This document shows positions 36,305 to 47,515 of a stretch of DNA of 59,112 nucleotides, in pieces. The position numbers and the translations under genes are program-made. The notes under the pieces were generated by a model. That model saw only the letters and a program-made list of their open reading frames with translations, was not told the DNA's origin and did not search any database. Origin of the DNA: Bacteroidia bacterium (GTDB lineage Bacteria; Bacteroidota; Bacteroidia; DATLTG01); NCBI GenBank assembly GCA_039924845.1, contig JBDTAC010000083.1, forward strand, positions 1 to 59,112, given 5' to 3'. Numbering within the stretch: the stretch's first letter is position 1; every line of letters starts with the position of its first letter.

Positions 36305-37171
36305 TTAAAAAAGCATGTATTGTTGAGGATCTATAGGCGTTCCGTTGTACCAAAGTTCAAAATGCAAATGTGAGCCAGTGGTTAATTCACCCGAATTTCC
36401 AATAATCGCAATGGCTTCTCCAGCTTTCACATAATCTCCCATTTTTTTTAACAAAACGGAATTGTGCTTGTAAATAGAAATCAAATTATTGCTGTGCTGC
36501 AATTCAATCACATAGCCCGTTTGAGACGTCCAGCCAGCAAAAACAACTGTTCCATCAAGTGTTGCTTTAATGGCATCGTTTTCATTCGCAACAATATCAA
36601 TTCCATAATGCCCAGTCGAAATATTAAAAGCGTTCGTTACCATTCCCTTTACCGGTGTAAAGAAGAAAAAATTACTAATGCCGCCCGTTTTGCTTTTGTT
36701 GTTAAATACCAAGGAATATTTATCTTGAGTCTCAATAGAATCACGCAAAGCGGAGTCTTGTGGAGAAGGCTTTACATTTATTTTCGCAGCTACATTTGTA
36801 GTATCTGGGCGTTGTTCGTTGCCTTTCCCTTCGAGGTTTCCAGAAACAATATTATTGATATTTTGGATGTACATATTTTTCGCGGAAAGCACTTGCTCCA
36901 GCGAATCGGCTTTTGCAGTAAGAACAATTAATTGTCTGCGGAAGTTTAAATCGGTATATCCAGGAATATACTCGCGCAAGGGTGTAAACGCGATTAAACT
37001 GGTTACAACCACAATCAAAAAAATGGTGATGGATCCGATAAAAATAAAGAGCGATAAAGGAGATAACTTCAACGAAGCTTTTTCTTCAAAAGTGGCGTCG
37101 TTCATAACCACAAGCCGGTATTTGCCTTTCAGCCACTTTACAGAAAATAATTTATTTTTTTTCTCTTCCAT
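36305..37171 (-). CDS. M23-family peptidoglycan endopeptidase, membrane-anchored
   Basis: Started at ATG 37171 (MEEKKNKLFSVKW) the protein has 288 residues. A cytoplasmic start is followed by one membrane span (about 45-67, LFIFIGSITIFLIVVVTSLI) and a coiled-coil-like linker (about 75-120). The LytM/M23 domain follows: HYGIDIVA gives the HxxxD ligands, and SHLHFELWYNG gives the HxH motif. All zinc ligands are present, so it is probably active rather than a degenerate activator. It lies upstream of dxr. Confidence 0.92.
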   Translation of the reverse strand: MEEKKNKLFSVKWLKGKYRLVVMNDATFEEKASLKLSPLSLFIFIGSITIFLIVVVTSLIAFTPLREYIPGYTDLNFRRQLIVLTAKADSLEQVLSAKNMYIQNINNIVSGNLEGKGNEQRPDTTNVAAKINVKPSPQDSALRDSIETQDKYSLVFNNKSKTGGISNFFFFTPVKGMVTNAFNISTGHYGIDIVANENDAIKATLDGTVVFAGWTSQTGYVIELQHSNNLISIYKHNSVLLKKMGDYVKAGEAIAIIGNSGELTTGSHLHFELWYNGTPIDPQQYMLF

Positions 37172-37290
37172 TCGGGATACTTTTTCAAAAGCGTACAAAT
37201 ATCGTAAAATCTAAGTGAATATTGTTGTACCATTTATTCGTTGCAACATTGACTGCTGAGGAGTAAAAACACCATTCTAAAATGATACTG

Positions 37291-37298
37291 TATATTTG
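37291..37298 (+). promoter_or_regulatory. Promoter element of the GT-C-like gene
   Basis: TATATTTG, then CC, lies 40 bases before the ATG at 37338. It overlaps a TTG that would extend the frame, which supports the later ATG start. Confidence 0.6.
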
Positions 37299-37337
37299 CC
37301 CAAGTATCTGCAACAGCAAACACATTTGAAAACAACC

Positions 37338-39017
37338 ATGCTTACAAGTCCGAAACCGAAAATTTATATTCTACTGTTGTTATTGCCCCTGTGTTATTTC
37401 CTGTACAGCCTTTTGCAAGTCTATCAATATTATCCGGATTTTACCACAATGATAGATCCATACTATGCTTACTTGATGAATGGGACTAATTTGGCGGGCG
37501 GGCATTTGGAAATTGGACATTTAGATCATCCCGGAACTCCCGTACAATGTTTTGCAGCACTGGTTATTTTCATCAAACATTTATTTTCCGGAAGCGGTAT
37601 TCCTGTTTACCAGGATGTGTTATTGCATCCAGAAAGTTATTTATTAGCCTGCAATTTTGCTGTATTAGCGCTATTTATTGTTACTAATTATTTAACCGGA
37701 ATTTATGTTTATCGTCATACATCATCAAGGTTTAAGGCGCTACTTTTTCAGGCCACACCGCTGCTTTTACAAGGCGTATTAGTTCGAACCACAAAATTGG
37801 CTCCAGAAGCTTTCCTTATTATTTTTGGGACTTTTTTTATGGCTTATTTCTATGTTCATTTTATACAAGAGAATCTCCCAGAAAAAAAATCCAATAACCC
37901 ATTAATTATCAGTGGGGTATTTATCGGCTTGCTGATAGCGTGTAAGTTTACAGCAGCTGTCGTAATAATATTGCCATTGTTCGTTCTAAAAGGAATAAAG
38001 CAAAAAATATTTTTTACACTAACAGTGTTTGTTGCTTTTCTATTTTTCATTATTCCAGCTCTTCCTAAAATAAATTATATTTTTCATTGGCTATCCAGTT
38101 TATTGACTCATGAAGGAAAATACGGACAAGGAAGTGAAGGCTTTGCCAATGCTTCAAAATTTAGTACCAATCTGTATCATCTATTCACTACCGATTTTGC
38201 TTTTACAAGTATTTTCATTTTTATCTCTGTCGCATTTATTTCCATATTATTTGGAAAAAATTTCAAAAAGAAAATAAATCGAATAAACACTCGCGCTATA
38301 CAAGGTGCTTGGATTTATGTAACAGTATTAATCATTTTTGTAGCAAAGCACTATAATTTTTACTATTTAATTCCATCCGTTTTAGTATTTCCATTGGCAC
38401 TTATTATTATCTATGAACAATTTTTTTCTGCGGATAAAACTATTTTTTTCATCCATAAGAAAACAGTTGTTGTCGCTTTTTTAGGTATTTTGTGTTTCGT
38501 CCAAATTAAATGGTATAAAGAAAATACCAATCTAAATCGCCCGAATTTACAGGCAATGGAAAGTATTCGGAGTTTTATGAAAACAAAAAAAAATATTCCG
38601 GTAATCGTTAATAATGCCTATTATTCAAGTTTTATAGAACCAGCTTTGTATTTCGGAGTTGTTTATTCTGGCAGTATGCAAAACGAATATTTTACTTTTT
38701 TAAAAAAAATATATCCTAATTCGTATTTGTATAACAGCGATGTTGGTGGCATTGTTAATTGGGAATGGGGTTCAAAAAAGGCAGTTATATTGCCAACGTG
38801 TTTTTTTGCCAAGTATCCAAAAACGCTTGTTTATTTCATAGATTACGACTCTGCTGCTTGTTACCAATTGATGAATAGTTTTGTAATTTGGAATGGAATA
38901 ACTTTAGGCAAATACAAAAGAGTATATGACAATCCGCTCGTGAATGAAAAAATGTTTCAGATTGATGCAGATACTGCGCTATCGAAAAAATGTATTATGC
39001 AATCACTCCTATTGTAA
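37338..39017 (+). CDS. Polytopic membrane protein, GT-C glycosyltransferase-like
   Basis: The product is 559 residues from ATG 37338 (MLTSPKPKIYILLLLL), with about 11 membrane spans. The first large outer loop has TTMIDPYYAYLMNGTNLAGG and GHLDHPGTPVQ. An acidic residue in this loop is the usual GT-C catalytic feature, but the exact family is not clear. The final 200 residues are a soluble domain with FMKTKKNIPVIVNNAYY. It is probably a lipid-linked-sugar transferase or relative. A single gene, with its own promoter. Confidence 0.75.
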   Translation: MLTSPKPKIYILLLLLPLCYFLYSLLQVYQYYPDFTTMIDPYYAYLMNGTNLAGGHLEIGHLDHPGTPVQCFAALVIFIKHLFSGSGIPVYQDVLLHPESYLLACNFAVLALFIVTNYLTGIYVYRHTSSRFKALLFQATPLLLQGVLVRTTKLAPEAFLIIFGTFFMAYFYVHFIQENLPEKKSNNPLIISGVFIGLLIACKFTAAVVIILPLFVLKGIKQKIFFTLTVFVAFLFFIIPALPKINYIFHWLSSLLTHEGKYGQGSEGFANASKFSTNLYHLFTTDFAFTSIFIFISVAFISILFGKNFKKKINRINTRAIQGAWIYVTVLIIFVAKHYNFYYLIPSVLVFPLALIIIYEQFFSADKTIFFIHKKTVVVAFLGILCFVQIKWYKENTNLNRPNLQAMESIRSFMKTKKNIPVIVNNAYYSSFIEPALYFGVVYSGSMQNEYFTFLKKIYPNSYLYNSDVGGIVNWEWGSKKAVILPTCFFAKYPKTLVYFIDYDSAACYQLMNSFVIWNGITLGKYKRVYDNPLVNEKMFQIDADTALSKKCIMQSLLL

Positions 39018-39117
39018 AATACGAAAGGTTCGATAATATGATCCGACATATAAAATCTCACCTGTTTGAAATTCACCTATTTTTCACAATCTTTGCCGCC
39101 TTAAATAAAAAATCTCC

Positions 39118-41706
39118 ATGAAAAAAATCTCCTTTATTGTCCTTGCTGCATTGGCTTTTGCTGCTTGTAAAACTTCCAAACACACCACTACATCTACGAT
39201 GCCAACCGTAAAATTAGATACTGTTTATAAAGTAGCTGATGCTCCACATCCTCCTATTTATAGAGGTTCTGCCAAAATGGCAAGTAAGTTAATGCACACC
39301 AAACTCGAAGTAAAATTTGATTATGCAAAAGCATTTCTTTACGGAAAAGCAACTATTACCGCGCAACCTTATTTTTATGCAGACAGCACGTTTATCCTTG
39401 ATGCTAAAGGTTTTGACATCCACGAAGTAGATTTGGTAAAAGGAAATACGAAATCGAAATTAAATTATACTTACGATGATACTACTTTATCTATTCAATT
39501 AGATAGAATCTATACACGCAACGATTCTTTTACCGTTTTTGTGGATTATACCGCAAAACCAAACATGTTAAAAGCGGGAGGTAGCGCTGCTATTACGGAT
39601 GACAAAGGACTTTATTTTATCAATCCTGATGGAAAAGAAAAAAATAAACCGCAACAAATCTGGACACAAGGTGAAACACAATCTAATTGCTGCTGGTTTC
39701 CAACAATCGACCGTCCAAATCAGCGTCAAACTTGCGAAATTTACATGACCGTTGATAAAAAATACGTAACACTTTCAAACGGAGCAATGGTTTCTCAAAA
39801 AGAAAACGGAGACGGAACACGCACCGATCATTGGGAAATGAATTTGCCTTTTGCGCCTTATTTAACAATGATGGCTGTGGGCGATTTTGTGATTACGAAA
39901 GATCATTGGAAAGATCGCCCAGTGGATTATTATTTAGAACCTAAATATGCGCCGTATGCACGCGATATTTTTGGAGATACGCCAGCGATGATTGATTACT
40001 TTTCAAATACTTTAAAATTTCCGTATGCCTGGAATAAATACGATCAAATTGTGGTGCGCGATTATGTTTCGGGAGCGATGGAAAACGTAACAGCAACGCT
40101 TCACGGAGATTTTGTACAACGCACCAAACGCGAATTGCTCGATAATAAAATGGGCAACGAAGACATTATTTCACACGAACTTTTTCACCATTGGTTTGGC
40201 GATTTAGTAACCTGCGAATCGTGGTCGAATATTCCGCTTAACGAATCTTTTGCTACGTATGGCGAATACATGTGGCGCGAACATCGCTTTGGCAGAGATG
40301 CTGCGGATGAATTGATGCAAGAAAATTTGAGGAATTATTTAGCAGGCGCAGCCGATCAACACGTAGATTTAATTCGTTTTCATTACAACAGTCGCGAAGA
40401 TATGTTTGATTTGAATTCGTATCAAAAAGGCGGTTGCGTATTGCACATGCTTCGCAATGTGGTGGGCGACGATGCCTTTTTCAGTGCACTTCATTTGTAT
40501 CTCGAAAAAAATAAATTTTCATCTGTCGAAATTCATAACCTCCGTTTAGCTTTCGAAAAAGTAACTGGAACAGATATGAATTGGTTTTTCAATGAATGGT
40601 TTTTGGCAACTGGAAACATGGAATTGAAAATACAATCCACTTACAATGACACTACAAAAAAGGAAATGGTGAGTATTTCGCAAACGCAAGACTTTAAATA
40701 TGCACCGCTTTATACGATGCCGATTGATGTAGATATTTATTTCAACGGGAAAAAAGAGCGTCATAAAATTACTATCAGCAAAGTAGATCAAACATTTAGT
40801 TTTGATGTACCCGTAAAACCAGATTTAGTAAATGTGGACGCACAAAAAATGTTGCTGTGCACCAAATCGGAAAACAAATCTATGGATGAATGGGCGTTTC
40901 AATACAAACACGCACCGCTTTATTTAGATCGTTACGAGTCATTGGATAAATTAAGCGAATCCATAAATATGGATCCAACCGCAAAATCTACAATGCTGAG
41001 TGCTTTAAACGATCCTTATTTCTCATTACGCGTATTCGCCATCGAAAAATTACACAACGATACAGACATTACCTTCGAACAAAAATTAATTGAAATGGCT
41101 AAAAATGATGCAGAATCCACAGTTAGAAGTCATGCCTTGAAATCACTTTCTGCTAATTTTAAAGGTGCTGATTTAATGGCTTTGTACCAAAATGCATTAA
41201 ACGATAGTTCTTATATGGTAGAATCTACAGCACTGTTAGCAATTGCTAAAACGGATCCGAAACAAGCTGTTGCATTGGCAAAAAAATATGAAAATAATCC
41301 TTTCGGAGACATGGATGCTGCCATCGAACATCTTTATGGAACTGACGGAACAGAGGCAGATAACGCCTTTTTCTTGGAAGCTGCCAATCGCAGTTCAGGT
41401 TTCACAAACATCGGCTTAGCAATAAACTACACGGATTTTCTGAAAAATTGTTCCGACACAACGATTGACAAAGGCTTGCCTGTATTGGAAACAATTGCGA
41501 AAGATCCGATGAGTAAATGGATTCGTTATTACGGAAAAAAAGGCTTGAACAGTTTGATGGATATGTACAGCGACCGCGAAGACAAAGCAACTGAACAACT
41601 CAAAACAAATCCTTCCGATACAAAATCGCAAAGTGATTTATCCGAAATAAAAAACCAAAAAGAGAAAATCAAAACTATTTTGAGTGGTTTGGGAGCGGAT
41701 GAATAA
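39118..41706 (+). CDS. M1-family aminopeptidase lipoprotein with HEAT-like C-terminus
   Basis: The 862-residue zinc peptidase is anchored by a lipoprotein signal (MKKISFIVLAALAFAACKTS, Cys 17). The M1 domain shows the exopeptidase motif SGAMENVTATLH (about 321). The zinc site is HELFHHWFGDLVTCESWSNI followed by NESFATYGEY (HExxH-18x-E, about 352-375). The C-terminal 250 residues are helical repeats (LNDPYFSLRVFAIEKL, LALKSLSANF-like), as in ERAP-type HEAT regions. It probably trims peptides at the periplasm or cell surface. Confidence 0.93.
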   Translation: MKKISFIVLAALAFAACKTSKHTTTSTMPTVKLDTVYKVADAPHPPIYRGSAKMASKLMHTKLEVKFDYAKAFLYGKATITAQPYFYADSTFILDAKGFDIHEVDLVKGNTKSKLNYTYDDTTLSIQLDRIYTRNDSFTVFVDYTAKPNMLKAGGSAAITDDKGLYFINPDGKEKNKPQQIWTQGETQSNCCWFPTIDRPNQRQTCEIYMTVDKKYVTLSNGAMVSQKENGDGTRTDHWEMNLPFAPYLTMMAVGDFVITKDHWKDRPVDYYLEPKYAPYARDIFGDTPAMIDYFSNTLKFPYAWNKYDQIVVRDYVSGAMENVTATLHGDFVQRTKRELLDNKMGNEDIISHELFHHWFGDLVTCESWSNIPLNESFATYGEYMWREHRFGRDAADELMQENLRNYLAGAADQHVDLIRFHYNSREDMFDLNSYQKGGCVLHMLRNVVGDDAFFSALHLYLEKNKFSSVEIHNLRLAFEKVTGTDMNWFFNEWFLATGNMELKIQSTYNDTTKKEMVSISQTQDFKYAPLYTMPIDVDIYFNGKKERHKITISKVDQTFSFDVPVKPDLVNVDAQKMLLCTKSENKSMDEWAFQYKHAPLYLDRYESLDKLSESINMDPTAKSTMLSALNDPYFSLRVFAIEKLHNDTDITFEQKLIEMAKNDAESTVRSHALKSLSANFKGADLMALYQNALNDSSYMVESTALLAIAKTDPKQAVALAKKYENNPFGDMDAAIEHLYGTDGTEADNAFFLEAANRSSGFTNIGLAINYTDFLKNCSDTTIDKGLPVLETIAKDPMSKWIRYYGKKGLNSLMDMYSDREDKATEQLKTNPSDTKSQSDLSEIKNQKEKIKTILSGLGADE

Positions 41707-41753
41707 TTTGTTCTTTCAGTATTTTTAGCTTCAATTTACCTGAGAAAATCCAC

Positions 41754-41774
41754 TTCGAAAAATTAATTTTTTCG
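41754..41774. repeat. A/T quasi-palindrome upstream of lepA
   Basis: TTCGAAAAATTAATTTTTTC lies 15 bases before the lepA promoter element. It is the AATT-centred form, as in the palindrome at 21832. Confidence 0.8.
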
Positions 41775-41788
41775 TGGCAATAAAATTT

Positions 41789-41796
41789 TAATTTTG
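41789..41796 (+). promoter_or_regulatory. Promoter element of lepA
   Basis: TAATTTTG, then CAG, 24 bases before the GTG start, matches TAnnTTTG. Confidence 0.6.
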
Positions 41797-41819
41797 CAGA
41801 CCAATTTAAAATCCTGAAA

Positions 41820-43610
41820 GTGGAAAACATTCGTAATTTTTGCATCATTGCTCACATTGATCACGGGAAAAGTACGCTCGCCGATCGTTTGTTGGAATAC
41901 ACGAATACTATTTCCAAACGCGATTCTCAGGCGCAAGTGTTGGACGATATGGATTTGGAACGCGAACGTGGCATCACGATTAAAAGTCATGCCATACAAA
42001 TGAATTTTGAGCGCAACGGACAAAAATACATTCTCAATTTAATTGATACGCCCGGCCACGTTGATTTTTCGTACGAAGTTTCACGTTCCATTGCCGCTTG
42101 CGAAGGTGCTTTGCTGATTGTGGACGCCGCTCAAGGCATACAAGCGCAAACGATTTCGAATTTATATTTGGCGTTGGAACACGATTTGGAAATTATTCCG
42201 ATTCTCAATAAAATTGATTTGCCAAGCGCGAATCCAGAAGAGGTGAAAGATCAAATTGTGGATTTGTTGGGCTGTAAACGCGAGGAAATTCTTTCTGCCA
42301 GTGGAAAAACAGGCGTAGGCGTTTTCGAAATTTTAGATGCTATTATTGATCGTATTCCGGCTCCGAAAGGCGATCCTGAAAAACCGTTGCAAGCACTTAT
42401 TTTTGATTCGGTGTTTAATTCTTTTCGTGGTATTATCGCCTATTTTCGTGTGATGAATGGGACTTTGAAAAAAGGTGATCGCGTAAAATTTGTGGCTACC
42501 GGAAAAGAATATTTTGCGGAAGAAATCGGAATTTTAAAATTAAAACAAGAATCGAGAAACGAAATTTCTGCCGGAAATGTCGGCTATATTATTTCAGGAA
42601 TTAAAGAAGCGCGCGAAGTAAAAGTGGGCGATACCATTACACGAATGGATAATCCGTGTACGGAAATTATCAAAGGATTTGAAGAAGTGAAGCCGATGGT
42701 TTTTGCTGGAATTTATCCCGTGGATACGGATCAATTTGAAGAGTTGCGCGCCTCGATGGAAAAATTACAATTGAACGATGCGTCATTGACGTTTGCTCCA
42801 GAATCCTCTGCTGCATTGGGTTTCGGCTTTCGTTGCGGATTTTTGGGAATGCTTCACATGGAAATTGTTCAAGAGCGTTTGGAACGCGAATTTGACATGA
42901 CTGTAATTACCACCGTACCCAACGTATCGTACATCGCGTACACCACAAATGGCGACGAAATGGTAGTAAACAATCCTTCTGATTTGCCCGATCCAAGTAA
43001 AATGGAACGCGTGGAAGAGCCTTATATCATTGCAAATATTATTACGAAATCCGAATATGTCGGTTCGATTATGTCGCTGTGTATTGAAAAACGAGGTATC
43101 ATAAAAAACCAAGTTTATTTAACCACGGATCGTGTTGAACTTATTTTTGAAATGCCTTTGGGCGAAATTGTTTTTGATTTTTACGATCGCTTAAAAACAG
43201 TTTCAAAAGGCTACGCATCGTTTGATTATCATCCGATAGAATATCGAACTTCGGATTTAGTAAAGTTAGATTTACTTTTAAACGGCGATCAAGTAGATGC
43301 ATTGTCTGCTTTGATTCATCGCAACAATGCGCAAAATTTCGGAAAGAAAATTTGTGAAAAATTGAAAGAATTAATTCCGCGCCAACAATTTGAAATTGCG
43401 ATACAAGCTGCTATTGGTGCTAAAATTATTTCTCGCGAAACGGTGAAAGCCATTCGTAAAGATGTTACTGCAAAATGTTACGGCGGCGATATTTCTCGTA
43501 AACGTAAATTACTCGAAAAACAAAAAGAAGGAAAAAAACGGATGCGTCAAGTAGGCAATGTGGAAATTCCGCAATCCGCATTTATGGCGGTGTTGAAGCT
43601 AAGTGAGTAA
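41820..43610 (+). CDS. lepA: Elongation factor 4 (LepA)
   Basis: This translational GTPase back-translocates or helps stalled ribosomes. The 596 residues start at GTG 41820, where the family normally starts ([20 protein letters not shown]). G motifs are [27 protein letters not shown] and [10 protein letters not shown]. The LepA-specific C-terminal domain includes [20 protein letters not shown] and [14 protein letters not shown]. All elements are intact. The 73-base gap to the sulfotransferase gene allows co-transcription. Confidence 0.98.
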   Translation: MENIRNFCIIAHIDHGKSTLADRLLEYTNTISKRDSQAQVLDDMDLERERGITIKSHAIQMNFERNGQKYILNLIDTPGHVDFSYEVSRSIAACEGALLIVDAAQGIQAQTISNLYLALEHDLEIIPILNKIDLPSANPEEVKDQIVDLLGCKREEILSASGKTGVGVFEILDAIIDRIPAPKGDPEKPLQALIFDSVFNSFRGIIAYFRVMNGTLKKGDRVKFVATGKEYFAEEIGILKLKQESRNEISAGNVGYIISGIKEAREVKVGDTITRMDNPCTEIIKGFEEVKPMVFAGIYPVDTDQFEELRASMEKLQLNDASLTFAPESSAALGFGFRCGFLGMLHMEIVQERLEREFDMTVITTVPNVSYIAYTTNGDEMVVNNPSDLPDPSKMERVEEPYIIANIITKSEYVGSIMSLCIEKRGIIKNQVYLTTDRVELIFEMPLGEIVFDFYDRLKTVSKGYASFDYHPIEYRTSDLVKLDLLLNGDQVDALSALIHRNNAQNFGKKICEKLKELIPRQQFEIAIQAAIGAKIISRETVKAIRKDVTAKCYGGDISRKRKLLEKQKEGKKRMRQVGNVEIPQSAFMAVLKLSE

Positions 43611-43682
43611 TTTTTGAAGGCATTAATCGAACTTGAAATACACTAATTTAAGGGCTTCCAAAAAATATTTTTTCATTCGGAA

Positions 43683-44729
43683 ATGGATTTTCAGAAAGTA
43701 GAACAAGTTCCCTTTTTTTTTATCCTCGGTAAATCGAGATCCGGAACTACTTTGCTACAAACGATACTGGACGCGCATCCGAACGCCATGGTTCCAGTCG
43801 AATCTATTTTTTTAGTATATCTGAAAAAAAAATATTTTCGAATTAAAAACTGGAACGAAAATCGAGTAAATCAATTTATTAATGATTTATATAAGGAGCG
43901 AAAATTTCGATATTTCTGGAATGAGGATCGAGAAAAACTACGCGCCGATTTGCAAGCTATTCCCAAAAATAAAATTTCATTCGCGCTGCTTTGTAAATAT
44001 ATTTATTTGAATTATTCTTCTGTTTTTACGAAAGAAAATATTCAACTGATTGGAGATAAAAATCCGGTGTACCCTTTTTTTATATCCGATATTTTGGAAG
44101 TTTTTCCAGATGCGAAATTTATACATTTGATTCGTGATTATCGTGATGTCATTGTATCGAGTCGTGAAGCACTTACCAATAGAAGTGCCGCGTATTTTGC
44201 GTACGAATGGAGAGATGTAAACGAACGTATTGAAAAAGAAAAAGCAAAACATTCTTCTGCCTTTTACACGCTCAAGTACGAAGATTTAATTACAGATCCC
44301 GAATTTTTCTTGAAAGAAGTTTGCGCTTTTTTAATGCTGTCGTATTCTCCTAAAATACTTGATTTTTACAATCGCCCAGAAAACTATTTTTACAATAAAG
44401 CGCACGACAATACGCGCCAGCCGATTAATAAAAAAAGCATGGATAAATGGAAATCAAAGCTGAGCGAAAAAGAAATTTTAATAGCTGATTTTATTGCTGG
44501 AACTTTCGCAAAAAAATATAACTATGAATCGGAGGACATTCGAAAAAATATTTTTTTGAACGTTCTTTTTTGGACTGCAATGTTGCGTCAAAAAATGGAG
44601 GTTTTTATTTTCAGATGGTATCAAAAAATGCCAATTAGATTCAAAAATACGAAAGCGATTCTCGCTAAAAAATTTCATGTTTTTTCGCATCACAGTCGAG
44701 CGGAAGATCGCTTTTTGAAAGGAAAATAA
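43683..44729 (+). CDS. Sulfotransferase-family protein
   Basis: The 348-residue product has a PAPS-binding 5' motif FFILGKSRSGTTLLQTILDA (about 10-29) and the 3'-phosphate region FIHLIRDYRDVIVSSREAL (about 140-158). TLKYEDLITDPEFFLKEVCAF follows, all Sulfotransf_3-like. It has no signal peptide; a basic, aromatic C-terminal region (about 280-340) may touch the membrane. The acceptor is unknown. In a Bacteroidota setting, sulfated lipids (sulfonolipid or glycan sulfates) are possible but not shown. Confidence 0.87.
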   Translation: MDFQKVEQVPFFFILGKSRSGTTLLQTILDAHPNAMVPVESIFLVYLKKKYFRIKNWNENRVNQFINDLYKERKFRYFWNEDREKLRADLQAIPKNKISFALLCKYIYLNYSSVFTKENIQLIGDKNPVYPFFISDILEVFPDAKFIHLIRDYRDVIVSSREALTNRSAAYFAYEWRDVNERIEKEKAKHSSAFYTLKYEDLITDPEFFLKEVCAFLMLSYSPKILDFYNRPENYFYNKAHDNTRQPINKKSMDKWKSKLSEKEILIADFIAGTFAKKYNYESEDIRKNIFLNVLFWTAMLRQKMEVFIFRWYQKMPIRFKNTKAILAKKFHVFSHHSRAEDRFLKGK

Positions 44730-45086
44730 AATATAGAAGGTGCTTCTCTATTTCCTAAATTTATTTTTCAAAACAAAAATAAATACTATTTTGCTCTTCG
44801 AAAAATTATTTTTTCAATCTTATTTTTCTTAGTTTCTTTTTTCTTGAAAAAATAATTTCATTTCTATTTTTTCTTTCTTTTATCTTGAAACAAATGAAAG
44901 AAACAAAGAATAATTCAAGGCTGTGATTTCTCATTTCATTTTCGCTTCCTGAAGCCTATTCGTCGGGTGATTTCCTCGCATTCGCTCGGAGCTTCCTGAA
45001 CTCATCACGTCTTCATTTTGCTAAAATTTTATTCGAAATCAGATACCGTTTTATGGCGTTCAAAAAAATAATTTTTCAAATCAAAA
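44730..45086. other. Non-coding gap with A/T repeats and a G+C-richer stretch
   Basis: 357 bases without a credible gene between converging sulfotransferase and purL. It contains A/T repeats at 44797-44817 and 45059-45080. Between 44920 and 45020 is a less A/T-rich segment with short inverted repeats (GCTTCctGAAGC, GTGAT...ATCAC). I do not recognise an RNA family, but this block could be a structured RNA or a dispersed element. Confidence 0.5.
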
Positions 45087-47315
45087 TTACTTCAACAAAT
45101 TTCCGAGGGCGTTGTCGTACATGTCTTTTGCTTCTTTAATGTTGCCATAAGATTCGTCATCAATCAGCATTTCGGTATCATATACTTCTCCAATAAAATT
45201 AAATTCCACGTCTTCGTTCATCAACAAATTAATGAAATTGTCTTCGTCTTCTTTTTTCACGGAAACGACTACACGACTTTGCGCTTCGCCAAACAGAAAA
45301 GCATCTTTCCGAAATTCGTTATCGCTGCTCACATCAAAACCTAAACCACGTGGCATCGCTGATTCCGCCAACGTAATAAACAAACCCCCGTCGGAAACAT
45401 CGTGTGCCGATTGTATCAAACCCGCATTTATCATTGCTTTGATAGCTTGTTGTACTTTGTATTCTTCGTCCAAATTAAAATGAGGCGCGGGAGAATTTTT
45501 TATTTTATGAAAAGAATAAAGGTATTCCGAAGAAGAAATATCGTTTTGTGATGCGCCAATTAAATAAATTAAATCGCCTTCGTTTTTAAAATCAAGTGTC
45601 ATTTGCGAAGATTTATTTTTCAGAATTCCCAACATACCAATTGTAGGCGTTGGAAACACTGGACCTTCAAACGAAGACTGATTGTAAAAACTCACATTTC
45701 CGCCAGTTACTGGCGTTTGAAATTTCAAACAAGCAGTGCTCATTCCTTTGATGGCACTTACAAATTGCCAATATACTTCGGGATTATACGGGTTTCCGAA
45801 ATTCAAACAATTGGTAATAGCAGAAGGTTCACCTCCGCTACAAACTATATTTCGTGCAGCTTCTGAAACGGCAATGGCACAGCCCGTTTCCGGATCGGCA
45901 TTTACGTAACGTGCGTTGCAATCTACCGTTAATGCAATAGCTTTTTCAGTTTCTTTGATGTTTACAATAGCAGCGTCAGAAGGTTTGTTGGTGCTCATAT
46001 TCACAGTTCCCACCATCGAATCATATTGATTATAAACCCATTTTTTAGATGCAATATTTGGATGCGACATCAAAAATTTCGCAACACTTTTTAAATCACT
46101 TGGCAATTGAACGGAATCCATTTTAAATTTTTTCGACTCCGCAAAAGATGCAGGCTCTTTGTATTCGCGCTCATAAACGGGCGCTCCGCCGCCCAACACC
46201 AAATCATCTGCCGGAACATCCGCCACTAATTCATCGCCCATAAAATAATGCAAACGCTGTGTGTCCGTTACTTCGCCGATGATGGCGCAATTCAAATCCC
46301 ATTTCTCGAAAACAGCTTCTACTTCTTTTTCCATTCCTTTTTTCACGATGATCAACATCCGCTCTTGACTTTCGGAAAGCAGGATTTCAAAGGCTTGCAT
46401 ATTGGCTTGACGTGTCGGAACTTTGTCTAACCAAATGTTCATTCCGTGTTTTCCTTTCGCGCTCATTTCAGAAGTAGAACAAGTAATTCCTGCTGCGCCC
46501 ATATCTTGCATGCCAATAACAGCGCCTGTTTTAATCACTTCTAAACTTGCTTCCAACAATAATTTTTCTTGAAAAGGATCGCCTACTTGAACAGCAGGTA
46601 AATCTTTTGCGGAATCTTCGGTAATATCTGCGGAAGCAAAAGTAGCTCCGTGAATACCGTCTTTTCCGGTGGCTGAACCAACAATGTAAACTGGATTTCC
46701 AGCTCCGTATGAAGTAGCCGAAACCATTTCGCCAGCTTTGATAATTCCTGCGCTCATGGCGTTTACCAACGGATTGGTGTTATAACATTCGTCAAAAAAT
46801 ACTTCTCCGCCAACAGTTGGTATCCCGAAAGCATTGCCATAATCGCCAATACCCTTTACCACACCCTTCACCAACCATTTTGTTTTTTCTAATTTCAAAT
46901 CACCGAAACGCAAAGAATTTAATTGCGCAATCGGTCGCGCGCCCATCGTAAAAATATCGCGATTAATTCCGCCAACTCCCGTTGCTGCACCTTGATAAGG
47001 CTCCAATGCAGAAGGATGATTGTGCGATTCTATTTTAAAAGCGCAACCCAAACCATCGCCAATATCTACCAAACCAGCGTTTTCTTCACCAGCTTTTGCC
47101 AACATGTGCGGACCATCTTTCGGAAGTTTTTTTAACCACGTAATGGAATTTTTATACGAACAATGTTCGCTCCACATCACCGAGAAAATACTCAACTCCG
47201 TGAAGTTTGGCGTGCGTCCGAGTATGGATTTTATCTTTTCAAATTCTTCGGGTAAAAGCCCGAGTTTTTTTGCTGTATCTATGTTGGTAAGTTGTTCTGT
47301 TGCCGTTGCTGCCAT
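45087..47315 (-). CDS. purL: Phosphoribosylformylglycinamidine synthase, small PurL type
   Basis: This ATP-dependent step makes FGAM in purine synthesis. The 742-residue form is the PurL subunit that works with PurS and PurQ (neither is in the window). Motifs include [39 protein letters not shown], the [14 protein letters not shown] loop, and [19 protein letters not shown] in the second half. [21 protein letters not shown] follows. It is intact and stands as a single gene. Confidence 0.97.
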   Translation of the reverse strand: MAATATEQLTNIDTAKKLGLLPEEFEKIKSILGRTPNFTELSIFSVMWSEHCSYKNSITWLKKLPKDGPHMLAKAGEENAGLVDIGDGLGCAFKIESHNHPSALEPYQGAATGVGGINRDIFTMGARPIAQLNSLRFGDLKLEKTKWLVKGVVKGIGDYGNAFGIPTVGGEVFFDECYNTNPLVNAMSAGIIKAGEMVSATSYGAGNPVYIVGSATGKDGIHGATFASADITEDSAKDLPAVQVGDPFQEKLLLEASLEVIKTGAVIGMQDMGAAGITCSTSEMSAKGKHGMNIWLDKVPTRQANMQAFEILLSESQERMLIIVKKGMEKEVEAVFEKWDLNCAIIGEVTDTQRLHYFMGDELVADVPADDLVLGGGAPVYEREYKEPASFAESKKFKMDSVQLPSDLKSVAKFLMSHPNIASKKWVYNQYDSMVGTVNMSTNKPSDAAIVNIKETEKAIALTVDCNARYVNADPETGCAIAVSEAARNIVCSGGEPSAITNCLNFGNPYNPEVYWQFVSAIKGMSTACLKFQTPVTGGNVSFYNQSSFEGPVFPTPTIGMLGILKNKSSQMTLDFKNEGDLIYLIGASQNDISSSEYLYSFHKIKNSPAPHFNLDEEYKVQQAIKAMINAGLIQSAHDVSDGGLFITLAESAMPRGLGFDVSSDNEFRKDAFLFGEAQSRVVVSVKKEDEDNFINLLMNEDVEFNFIGEVYDTEMLIDDESYGNIKEAKDMYDNALGNLLK

Positions 47316-47363
47316 AAATTTATTTTCTAAGGAAGCGTAAAGGTAAGAAACTGTTTAACGTCC

Positions 47364-47384
47364 TTCAAAAATTATTTTTTTGAA
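47364..47384. repeat. A/T quasi-palindrome upstream of purL
   Basis: TTCAAAAATTA-TTTTTTTGAA lies 49 bases upstream of the purL start, in a 200-base gap (47316-47515) with no gene or other clear signal. Confidence 0.85.
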
Positions 47385-47515
47385 GTGATAAAAGAATAGA
47401 CATAATAAAACGGCATAGGATTCCTTACTTTTTATTTTGTTTGACTTAAAATAACGTATTGGAGAAGTACTTTTTGAGAAATGAGATTCTTGTATTCCTT
47501 GTGAGATAAATGAAA

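Noticed and set aside
44841-44862. Another full copy of the A/T repeat
   Set aside because: The sequence near 44845 is only a partial match (AAAAAATAATTTC), so it is counted as degenerate.
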